Positions 1-5,402 of a stretch of DNA of 8,487 nt are shown here, in pieces. The position numbers were made by a program, and so were the translations under genes. The notes under the pieces were generated by a model, which made no database searches, had not been told where the DNA came from, and worked only from the letters and a program-made list of their open reading frames with translations. This DNA is from Oscillospiraceae bacterium. Lineage in GTDB: Bacteria; Bacillota; Clostridia; Oscillospirales; Oscillospiraceae. The stretch is from the NCBI GenBank assembly GCA_016296235.1, contig JAEDJR010000081.1, forward strand, positions 1-8,487. Direction: 5' to 3'. Position 1 is the stretch's first letter. Each line of letters opens with the position of its first letter.

Positions 1-1
1 C

Positions 2-898
2 TCAGTCCTTGGCGAATTCCTTGACGGAGGATGCCAGGCCGGCCAGGCCCTGCAGCTCGGAGGGGATAATCAGCTTGGTCGCCTGACCGTCGGCCACCTT
101 CTGCATGGTCTCCAGCGCCTTGAGCTTGATGACCTGATCGTTGGGGCAGGCCTCGTTCAACAGCTTCACCGAGTCGGCCATGGCCTTCTGGACGGCCAGG
201 ATGGCTTCGGCTTCGCCCTGGGCCTTGAGGATGGCAGCCTGCTTCTCGGCGTCGGCCCGCAGAATGGCGGCTTCCTTCTCGCCTTCGGCCACCAGAATGG
301 CGGAGTGCTTGGTGCCCTCGGCCTGCAGGATGGCCTGCCGGCGGTCACGCTCGGCCTTCATCTGCTTCTCCATGGAGTTCTGGATGTCGGCGGGCGGCAG
401 TATGTTCTTCAGCTCCACGCGGTTGACCTTGATGCCCCAGGGATCCGTGACCTCGTCCAGGATGGCCCGCATCTTGGTGTTGATGACATCGCGGCTGGTC
501 AGGGTCTGGTCCAGCTCCAGGTCGCCGATGATGTTGCGCAGGGTGGTGGCGGTGAGGGTCTCCATGGCGACCATGGGATACTCCACGCCGTAGGTATAGA
601 GCTTGGGGTCCGTGATCTGGAAGTAGACCACGGTGTCGATCTGCATGGTGACGTTATCCTTGGTGATAACGGGCTGGGGCGGATAGTCCAGCACCTGTTC
701 CTTCAGGCTGACCTTCTTGGCAACCTTTTCAATGAACGGCATCTTGAAGTGGATGCCCACCTCCCAGACGGCGGAGAAGGCGCCCAGGCGCTCGATGACA
801 TAGGCCTTGGACTGCTGCACCACATGGATGTTGCGGATAATCAGAATCAGCAGCAGCACAACAACAACGATGATTGCTATAACGGGTCCCACAAACAT
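2..898 (-). CDS. SPFH/band-7 stomatin-like membrane protein
   Basis: This 298-residue protein is a member of the SPFH (stomatin/prohibitin/flotillin/HflK) family, of the QmcA/stomatin-like type. One N-terminal hydrophobic segment (residues 5-22) anchors it. The band-7 domain follows (about 24-185), with typical stretches such as QSKAYVIERLGA, KKVSLKEQV, PPQPVITKDNV and LRNIIGDLELDQTLTSRD. Residues 189-232 form four consecutive 11-residue units (AILQAEGTKHS, AILVAEGEKEA, AILRADAEKQA, AILKAQGEAEA), a hendecad coiled coil expected to drive oligomerisation. In this family such proteins form membrane scaffolds or microdomains. The NfeD-like gene lies 18 bp upstream, the usual pairing, so the two are probably one operon. 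AAAGGAG ends only one base before the ATG, which is too close; a GTG at codon 3 (position 892) would have a normal 7-nt spacing, so the true start may be there. The stop is inside the window, so the gene is complete. Confidence 0.95.
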   Translation of the reverse strand: MFVGPVIAIIVVVVLLLILIIRNIHVVQQSKAYVIERLGAFSAVWEVGIHFKMPFIEKVAKKVSLKEQVLDYPPQPVITKDNVTMQIDTVVYFQITDPKLYTYGVEYPMVAMETLTATTLRNIIGDLELDQTLTSRDVINTKMRAILDEVTDPWGIKVNRVELKNILPPADIQNSMEKQMKAERDRRQAILQAEGTKHSAILVAEGEKEAAILRADAEKQAAILKAQGEAEAILAVQKAMADSVKLLNEACPNDQVIKLKALETMQKVADGQATKLIIPSELQGLAGLASSVKEFAKD

Positions 899-916
899 TC
901 TCCTTTCTCTTGCCGG

Positions 917-1369
917 TTACACGCCGGCAGCTACACGGACGGGCTCCACATAGAGCTTCACGCCCTCCAGTTTGACGACCTTGACCAACGTTCCCTCGGG
1001 CAGGACGGCGTCTGTGGTGCTGCGGGCAGTCCAGACTTTGCCGTCCAGCTTCAATGCGCCGGTGCCATGGAGGTTATCCACGGTTTCCGTCACAAACGCC
1101 TCGCGGCCCAGCACCATGTCCGCATTGGTGGCTGTGTGTCTGGGGGCCACATACCGGCGGACAAAGGGACGCAGACACGCCAGCAGCGCACCCGCCGTCA
1201 CCAGGAACAGGCTCAGCTGCAGCCAGATATTGCCGCCCAACAGCTGTACGATCAGCGCCACCAGCGCGCCGCCCACAAACCAGATGGACACCAGGTTCAC
1301 CGTGGCTGCTTCGGCAATGGCAAACACGACCATCAGCACGGCCCAGAGGATCCAGCCATATTGTTCCAT
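917..1369 (-). CDS. NfeD-like short membrane protein with C-terminal OB fold
   Basis: A 150-residue protein with about three hydrophobic segments (roughly 6-25, 28-45 and 48-68), followed by a soluble beta-rich domain (about 82-146) of the NfeD C-terminal OB-fold type; the stretch GALKLDGKVWTARS and the LPEGTLVKVVKLEGVKLYVEP tail are characteristic. It lacks the ClpP-like serine protease domain of long NfeD proteins, so it is the short membrane-anchored form. Short NfeD proteins are typically encoded next to an SPFH protein and are thought to bind it through the OB fold; here the SPFH gene follows by 18 bp. GAGG five bases before the ATG supports this start, and a near-consensus promoter lies about 30-60 bp upstream. 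The molecular function of the family remains poorly defined. Confidence 0.9.
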   Translation of the reverse strand: MEQYGWILWAVLMVVFAIAEAATVNLVSIWFVGGALVALIVQLLGGNIWLQLSLFLVTAGALLACLRPFVRRYVAPRHTATNADMVLGREAFVTETVDNLHGTGALKLDGKVWTARSTTDAVLPEGTLVKVVKLEGVKLYVEPVRVAAGV

Positions 1370-1401
1370 TGTTCCTCGACTCCTTTCCTTATGGTGATTC
1401 T

Positions 1402-1430
1402 ATTATACCGCCCGCAGGCCGCTTTCTCAA
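1402..1430 (-). promoter_or_regulatory. Sigma-A-type promoter of the nfeD-SPFH operon
   Basis: On the minus strand, TTGAGA (1425-1430) and TATAAT (1402-1407) are separated by exactly 17 bp, which is close to consensus. It is correctly placed for a leader of about 25 nt before the nfeD ATG at 1369. Confidence 0.8.
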
Positions 1431-1455
1431 TAGATATTTTTGGAACGATATGTAA

Positions 1456-1522
1456 ACATTTCATTGCAAGGGATTACAACCGTTACATTTCAATGACAAA
1501 GGAACCTGTGGGAAACCTGTGG
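1456..1522. repeat. Two pairs of short direct repeats upstream of the nfeD promoter
   Basis: ACATTTCATTG (1456-1466) recurs with one change as ACATTTCAATG (1485-1495), 29 bp apart. AACCTGTGG occurs at 1503-1511 and again at 1514-1522, 11 bp apart, about one helical turn. They lie in a relatively AT-rich patch directly upstream of the -35 element, where activator or repressor sites could sit. A regulatory role is inference only. Apart from these, the promoter and the REP element, the gene-free stretch 1370-1718 shows nothing I can name. Confidence 0.4.
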
Positions 1523-1581
1523 ATTGCTGTGCAAAACCCATAAACGGAATTGCGGATAATCGGGTTCAATCCGCATAGCGT

Positions 1582-1650
1582 GTAGGGGCGGCTATCAGCC
1601 GCCCGCGTGCAGGCACCGGAACCTCCGGCGGGGGCAAGCCCCCGCCCTAC
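1582..1650. repeat. REP pair (BIME-like element), two inverted hairpins flanked by GTAG/CTAC
   Basis: GTAG (1582-1585) is followed by a hairpin with arms GGGCGGCT (1586-1593) and AGCCGCCC (1597-1604) and an ATC loop. Then come GTGCAGGCAC (1607-1616) and a short spacer. A second hairpin follows, with arms GGCGGGGGC (1627-1635) and GCCCCCGCC (1638-1646), and then CTAC (1647-1650), the reverse complement of GTAG. Two palindromes in opposite orientation, each with GTAG at its foot, is the architecture of a REP doublet or BIME. The GTAG foot and the TGCAGGCA tail are shared with the copies at 2982-3019 and 3342-3378, placing it in the same family. It lies about 70 bp downstream of the alr stop and may protect or end that transcript, but no T-run follows either hairpin. 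Confidence 0.8.
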
Positions 1651-1718
1651 GGTATTGTGTTGATCCGGCCTTGTCGGGGCGGAACCCTGTCAAACCTGCA
1701 CATGCTTACGAATAGGAT

Positions 1719-2801
1719 CTACCGGTATTGGATCTCCATGCCCCGGACCTGCAGGGGGCTGATTTCCAGGATTGCCTTGTCTCCCGGCTTGCAGGGGACC
1801 TTCGTGACATCGCAGACCGTGTGGAGCATGCCCACATGGCCCAGCACCGCGCACTTTTTCCCATTGATGGACACGGTGATTTTCTTTTTGAATAGGATGG
1901 CCTTCAGGGCGCCCAGGGCGCTGCGCAGGCAGTCCCGGACGCGGAAAATATCGCGGCCGTATTCGTTGGTGAAGCCGTGGTACCATCCCACGGGGAGCAC
2001 CGCCACCTGGGTGGGTTTTTTTGCCCGCCACGCGGCGCCGTAGCCCGTGGTGTGGCCGGCCGGGAGCCAGCGCAGCTGTTCCACGGTGGCTTCGCACCAG
2101 CCAACCCGGCGCAGGCCGGCCCGCACGGGCACCCGGCCCAGCAGGGCGGAGCCGACCCGGACGCCGTCCATCTTCAGCTCCGGCCAGCGCAGGAACGCGG
2201 TGGAGTTGCAGCAATGGGCCGCCCCCGGCTCAATCCCGGCGTCGGTAATGGCCCGGATCACCTGCCGTAAGGCGTCCGCCTGGGCAAAGGTGTGCTTGGC
2301 CTTGCCGAAGGCCGTGTGGAAATGGGTATAGATGCCCGACACGGCGATGTGGTCGTTGTAGCGGTAGACGGAGAGGATTTTTTCCAGCTCTTCCGGCAGG
2401 AAGCCGTAGCGGCCCATGCCGGTGTCGATTTTCACATGGGCCTCCGCCACCAGCTCCCGCTGGGCCGCCAGAGAGCTGAGGGCCGCGGCGTCCTCCGACG
2501 AGCCGATGGTGGCAATGACATCCAGATCCAGCAGCCGGTTCAGCTCCGCCTGATCGGCCGTAGGCCGCAGCATCAGAATCTGCGCGTCCTTGTACTGTTC
2601 CCGGATGATCTGCGCCTCGTCCAGCTCCGTCACGGCAAACCGGCGCACGCCCTTTTCCCAGCACAGCGCCGCCATGGGCGCCACACCCAGACCGTAGCCG
2701 TTTCCCTTGAGCACCGCCCAGAGCGGCGTCTTGCCCGCCTTTTTCAGCAGCACATCCAGATTGTGCCGGATGGCGTCTGTTTCCACGATATAGGTTTTCA
2801 T
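1719..2801 (-). CDS. alr: Alanine racemase (PLP-dependent, fold type III)
   Basis: This 360-residue enzyme would interconvert L- and D-alanine in the cytoplasm, supplying D-Ala for peptidoglycan stems. The N-terminal barrel has the PLP-lysine motif AVLKGNGYGLG (Lys32, Tyr36), KIDTGMGRYG (124-133) and the phosphate-side MDGVRVG (Arg215). The C-terminal beta domain contributes the second catalytic tyrosine in GYGAAW (Tyr254). It is divergent: the usual IGYADG stretch reads VGWYHGF (271-277), and the usual Met-Asp pair is Met325-Leu326 in GHVGMLH, so another racemase specificity is possible. Its Shine-Dalgarno AGGTGAG overlaps the stop codon of the transposase gene just upstream (4-nt gap), so it is translationally coupled and has no upstream intergenic region of its own. 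With the FemX-like gene beyond the transposase, it suggests a former femX-alr cell-wall operon. Confidence 0.9.
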   Translation of the reverse strand: MKTYIVETDAIRHNLDVLLKKAGKTPLWAVLKGNGYGLGVAPMAALCWEKGVRRFAVTELDEAQIIREQYKDAQILMLRPTADQAELNRLLDLDVIATIGSSEDAAALSSLAAQRELVAEAHVKIDTGMGRYGFLPEELEKILSVYRYNDHIAVSGIYTHFHTAFGKAKHTFAQADALRQVIRAITDAGIEPGAAHCCNSTAFLRWPELKMDGVRVGSALLGRVPVRAGLRRVGWCEATVEQLRWLPAGHTTGYGAAWRAKKPTQVAVLPVGWYHGFTNEYGRDIFRVRDCLRSALGALKAILFKKKITVSINGKKCAVLGHVGMLHTVCDVTKVPCKPGDKAILEISPLQVRGMEIQYR

Positions 2802-2805
2802 GGTC

Positions 2806-3315
2806 TCACCTGCTTTCTGGTTTGGTCATTGCCCATTTCATCGGGTTTCCCAAAATATAGTTCCTGGTATCCGCCAGATCGACTTCATTCCGGATCACAT
2901 GCTCAAAGAAAGATTTCTGCCAGATCGCAAACCCTGCCCGCCGGGAAGACAGCCGCTTGAACCCATGCAGAATCCCCGGAACCGTAGGGCGGCCAGACCC
3001 CTGGCCGCCGGTGCAGGCACTGTCGTCCAGCTGAAGCAGCAGGTGAATGTGATCCGGCATGATGATATAGCAGTCTAAACATACGCCTTGATACACACTC
3101 GGGATATTCTCCAGCAATTCCCGGCATATCTGCCCAATCTCCGATAATTGGACTTGCTCCATGCCCTGTTCTGTATATTTCGGATTGTTCGGGTCAGCCG
3201 TAATGCGTCCCAGCAATTTTTCTCTGTTTTTGGTGCAGATTGTGATGAAATAAGCACCATTCTGGCTGTAATCATATTCTTTCAGTCTCGGATGTTTTCT
3301 TTGGGGATACTCCAT
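2806..3315 (-). CDS. REP-associated tyrosine transposase (RAYT, Y1/IS200-like HUH nuclease)
   Basis: This 169-residue protein is a single-tyrosine HUH endonuclease of the RAYT branch of the IS200/Y1 transposase family. YFITICTKNRE (22-32) is the first beta strand region, and MPDHIHLLLQL (86-96) holds the HUH motif (His89, His91). The C-terminal WQKSFFEHVIRNE (132-144) and RNYILGNPMKW (151-161) place the likely catalytic tyrosine at Tyr153, equivalent to Tyr115 of E. coli TnpA-REP. Such enzymes cut and join single-stranded DNA at REP hairpins with a GTAG foot. A matching REP lies just upstream (3342-3378). A nearly identical inverted copy encodes residues 99-112, between the HUH motif and the tyrosine. 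AGGAAGG ten bases before the ATG supports the start. It is intact and sits between femX and alr, its stop inside the alr ribosome-binding site. It may be active or domesticated. Confidence 0.9.
   Translation of the reverse strand: MEYPQRKHPRLKEYDYSQNGAYFITICTKNREKLLGRITADPNNPKYTEQGMEQVQLSEIGQICRELLENIPSVYQGVCLDCYIIMPDHIHLLLQLDDSACTGGQGSGRPTVPGILHGFKRLSSRRAGFAIWQKSFFEHVIRNEVDLADTRNYILGNPMKWAMTKPESR
2982..3019 (+). repeat. REP copy inside the RAYT coding sequence
   Basis: GTAG (2984-2987) is followed by a 9-bp perfect stem, arms GGCGGCCAG (2988-2996) and CTGGCCGCC (3001-3009) with an ACCC loop, and then the TGCAGGCA tail (3012-3019). It is the inverted copy of 3342-3378 and matches at every base except for one extra G at 3010/3011. 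It is read through in frame by the transposase as residues 99-112. Confidence 0.85.
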
Positions 3316-3341
3316 ATCATAACATCCTTCCTGACCGGCAA

Positions 3342-3378
3342 TGCCTGCACGGCGGCCAGGGGTCTGGCCGCCCTACGG
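3342..3378 (-). repeat. REP copy upstream of the RAYT gene
   Basis: Read on the minus strand, GTAG (3373-3376) precedes a 9-bp perfect stem (arms 3364-3372 and 3351-3359) and then the TGCAGGCA tail (3342-3349). It sits between the femX stop and the RAYT start and points toward the RAYT gene. It is in inverted orientation to the internal copy at 2982-3019. It could also form a hairpin in the femX-RAYT transcript, but no T-run follows, so it is not a standard terminator. Confidence 0.85.
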
Positions 3379-3389
3379 CGTTGAAACGC

Positions 3390-4454
3390 TTATTTTTTGT
3401 CCCGGTTTTTGATGAGATACACCGCCTTGCGCAGGTCCTTGAACAGGCTGGTGGCCTTTTCCGTGAACAGGTACACCGGCTTGTTGAGCACCAGGTCCAT
3501 CTCGCCCACGAATTCGGTGAAATCGCCGCCGAAGCCCTTTTTGAACCGGTAGAGACCGTAGAGGGGGTTGTCCTCGCTGACGTCGCCGGACACGCCCCGG
3601 AAGTCATAGACCCGGCAGCCGGTTTCAATGGCCCACTGGATCATATTCCACTGGAGCAGATAGTTGGGCATGAGGTTGCGGTGCTCGTTGGAGCTGGCGC
3701 CGTAGAGGTACCAGACCTTGTCGCCGTAGTGGATGGCCAGGGTGCCGGCGATGGGCTGGCCCTCATGGAAGGCCATGTACAGCCGGCAGTGCTCTCCCAG
3801 GTTGTCCAGCATGGCGGCGAAGTACTCCGGCTGGCGGGTGACGAAGCCGTCCCGGACGCCGGTGGTCAGCATCAGGTCGGCAAAGGCCGGCACCATCTCC
3901 TTGCCGCAGATCTTCACCTCCACGCCCTTTTTCTGGGCCACGCGGATGTTGTAGCGCCACTTCTGATGGAAGCCCGCCTGAACCTCCTCCTCGGTCTTGC
4001 CCTCCACGTTCAGGCGGAACACATACCGGGGCTGGATGGCCTCGAAATTCTTGCCGCCCTCCTTGCTCTGAAACCCAAAGCTGCGGAGCATTTCGGCAAA
4101 GGACGTGTTGGACGAGGGCACGTCGGGATCGATTTTGATGACATAGGATTTGTGCGTTTTGGCCAGGGCCCTGGCGCCCTCCAGCAGCTGAGCGAAGGTC
4201 TCCCGGTCGTCCAGGTCGCAGACCGGGCCGCGGCAAGCGTACATCAGGGTGCGGCCCACCAGGGGCATTTTCCGGATCATCACCGCCATGGTGCCCTTGA
4301 GCCTGCCGTCGTCTCCCCGGACGGCGATGGCCTTCCACAGCCACATGGGCTTCTGCTTGCCCCACAGATAGCTCTGGGCAAAATTCCCCTTGGGGTGGGA
4401 CTGGACAAAGGCTTCATATTCCTGCAGGGTGTCCTGCGTAATCAGTTCGTACAT
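3390..4454 (-). CDS. FemX/FemAB-family peptidoglycan aminoacyltransferase
   Basis: A 354-residue member of the Fem family (GNAT-like double fold), which transfers amino acids from aminoacyl-tRNA to the peptidoglycan stem peptide of lipid II to build interpeptide bridges at the cytoplasmic side of the membrane. Family signatures visible are NFAQSYLWGKQK (24-35), KWRYNIRVAQKKGV (165-178), the segment around YLYGASSNEHRNLMPNYLLQ (249-268), and YDFRGVSGD (283-291) leading into PLYGLYRFKKGFGG. There is no long coiled-coil arm as in staphylococcal FemA; the length resembles the compact Weissella FemX. The substrate amino acid cannot be read from sequence. The ATG at 4454 is chosen because GGAG lies 7 nt upstream; an in-frame ATG at 4502 is upstream of the promoter -10 element and cannot be used. 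Downstream lie a REP, the RAYT gene and alr, suggesting co-transcription with another cell-wall gene. Confidence 0.9.
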   Translation of the reverse strand: MYELITQDTLQEYEAFVQSHPKGNFAQSYLWGKQKPMWLWKAIAVRGDDGRLKGTMAVMIRKMPLVGRTLMYACRGPVCDLDDRETFAQLLEGARALAKTHKSYVIKIDPDVPSSNTSFAEMLRSFGFQSKEGGKNFEAIQPRYVFRLNVEGKTEEEVQAGFHQKWRYNIRVAQKKGVEVKICGKEMVPAFADLMLTTGVRDGFVTRQPEYFAAMLDNLGEHCRLYMAFHEGQPIAGTLAIHYGDKVWYLYGASSNEHRNLMPNYLLQWNMIQWAIETGCRVYDFRGVSGDVSEDNPLYGLYRFKKGFGGDFTEFVGEMDLVLNKPVYLFTEKATSLFKDLRKAVYLIKNRDKK

Positions 4455-4490
4455 AGTCGTTCTCCATTGAAAGATTGTTTTTGTTTTATC

Positions 4491-4519
4491 ATCATAGCAC
4501 AACCGGCGGAAAATGGCAA
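4491..4519 (-). promoter_or_regulatory. Sigma-A-type promoter of femX
   Basis: On the minus strand, TTGCCA (4514-4519) and TATGAT (4491-4496) are separated by 17 bp. This puts the transcription start near 4484, giving a leader of about 30 nt before the ATG at 4454. It is divergent from, and separate from, the hpt promoter. Confidence 0.75.
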
Positions 4520-4565
4520 TGGCGAGCTGACGGCCGGATTTCCTCTGTTTTCTCCATTTTTTCCA

Positions 4566-4594
4566 TTGTAAAGGGTCGATTCTTCTGGTATCAT
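4566..4594 (+). promoter_or_regulatory. Sigma-A-type promoter of hpt
   Basis: TTGTAA (4566-4571) and TATCAT (4589-4594) are separated by 17 bp. The predicted transcription start near 4601 leaves a leader of only about 24 nt, with AAAGGAG at 4611-4617 and 7 nt to the ATG. There is no room for a riboswitch. Confidence 0.75.
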
Positions 4595-4624
4595 AAAGCG
4601 TAGAATGAAAAAAGGAGTGTTCCC

Positions 4625-5176
4625 ATGCGCATTACAACCAAGGAAAACGATATTGAATCCATCCTCTATTCCGAAAAGCAGATTGCGGCCATGGTGGAGA
4701 CCCTGGGCGAGACCCTGACCCGGGACTACGCCGGTTCCCGGCCGGTGATGGTCTGCGTGCTCAAGGGCGCGTCCATCTTCTTCACGGATCTCTGCCGGGA
4801 GATGGACTGCAACATCGACATGGACTTCATCACCGTCTCCAGCTACGGCGTGTCCAGCAAGTCCTCCGGCGTGGTGAAGCTGACCAAGGACATCGACGTG
4901 GACATCACGGGCCGGGACGTAATCATTGTGGACGACATCATCGATTCCGGCCTGACCCTGAAGCACCTGAAGGCCCTGTTCTCCACCCGCGGCCCCAAAA
5001 GCGTGAAAACCATCGCCCTGCTGGACAAAAAAGCCCGGCACGAGCCGGACCTGACCCCTGACTATGTGGGCTTCCAGTGCCCGGATCACTTCGTGGTGGG
5101 CTATGGCCTGGACTACGCCAACAACTACCGCAACCTGCCCTATATCGGCATCCTGAAGGATGAGGTTTACAAATAA
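4625..5176 (+). CDS. hpt: Hypoxanthine phosphoribosyltransferase
   Basis: A 183-residue purine-salvage enzyme that joins hypoxanthine (often also guanine) to PRPP to give IMP or GMP in the cytoplasm. The PRPP-binding motif VIIVDDIIDSGLT (99-111) is intact. VLKGAS (45-50) is the pyrophosphate-contacting loop, and VSSYGVSSKSSG (71-82) is the flexible catalytic loop with the conserved Ser-Tyr. DKKAR (134-138) and FVVGYGLDYAN (156-166) carry the base-binding elements, and the end NLPYIGIL is typical of the bacterial Hpt family. Length is normal. It appears to be a single-gene transcription unit: its own promoter upstream, divergent from femX, and a MITE plus terminator immediately downstream. Codon use matches its neighbours. 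Confidence 0.96.
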   Translation: MRITTKENDIESILYSEKQIAAMVETLGETLTRDYAGSRPVMVCVLKGASIFFTDLCREMDCNIDMDFITVSSYGVSSKSSGVVKLTKDIDVDITGRDVIIVDDIIDSGLTLKHLKALFSTRGPKSVKTIALLDKKARHEPDLTPDYVGFQCPDHFVVGYGLDYANNYRNLPYIGILKDEVYK

Positions 5177-5189
5177 ACCAGCCCCGTGC

Positions 5190-5339
5190 CCTCGTGCCCC
5201 CTCTCCAGGGGGCTGCTGAGCGAAGCGAAGCTGGGGGTTTGACCGGCAAGCAATTCTACCGTAAAACGGCACAACAGCAAGCTTGCAGCAACCCCCCGGC
5301 CTGTTTCACAGGCCACCCCCCTGTGGAGGGGGGACGAGG
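5190..5339. mobile_element. MITE-like element with imperfect terminal inverted repeats
   Basis: About 150 bp with no coding capacity begins 13 bp after the hpt stop. The left end CCTCGTGCCCCCTCTCCAGG (from 5190) and the reverse complement of the right end (CCTCGTCCCCCCTCCACAGG, ending at 5339) match at roughly 20 of 23 positions. Inside are further palindromes: GCAAGCTTGC (5277-5286), a 6-bp hairpin GGCCTG/CAGGCC (5298-5314) and a small CCGT/ACGG hairpin near 5259. This looks like a non-autonomous element of the kind common between genes in gut Clostridia. No target-site duplication is clear, and no transposase in the window obviously matches it. Confidence 0.65.
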
Positions 5340-5353
5340 ACTTCCTGCATAAG

Positions 5354-5400
5354 AAAAAAAACATGGTGTTCTGCAGCTGCAGAACACCATGCTGTTTTTT
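5354..5400 (-). terminator. Rho-independent terminator, apparently bidirectional
   Basis: A perfect 30-nt palindrome (5362-5391, arms CATGGTGTTCTGCAG and CTGCAGAACACCATG) is followed on the minus strand by eight Ts (5361-5354), ending the ATPase gene transcript 11 bp after its stop. On the plus strand it is followed by CTG and six Ts (5395-5400), so it can also stop transcription coming from hpt through the MITE. Confidence 0.88.
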
Positions 5401-5402
5401 GA

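Noticed and set aside
1503..1530. Possible DnaA boxes near TGTGGGAAA and TGTGGATTG
   Set aside because: Each has two mismatches to TTATCCACA, there is no cluster, and no dnaA/dnaN or AT-rich unwinding region is nearby.
305..1543. Long open frame on the plus strand opposite nfeD and the SPFH gene
   Set aside because: Antisense shadow in GC-rich DNA: His/Gly/Asp-rich translation with no recognisable domain, while the minus-strand frames give clear families. The similar antisense frames at 3381-4571 and 5439-6647 were rejected for the same reason.
1582..3378. REP copies considered as a CRISPR-like array or as transposon ends around the alr gene
   Set aside because: Copies are few, differently oriented, irregularly spaced and lack unique spacers of fixed length; each has the GTAG-hairpin form of REP elements instead.
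4455..4502. Upstream ATG (4502) as the start of the FemX-like gene
   Set aside because: It lies upstream of the -10 TATGAT and the likely transcript start; the ATG at 4454 has its own Shine-Dalgarno and fits the family N terminus.
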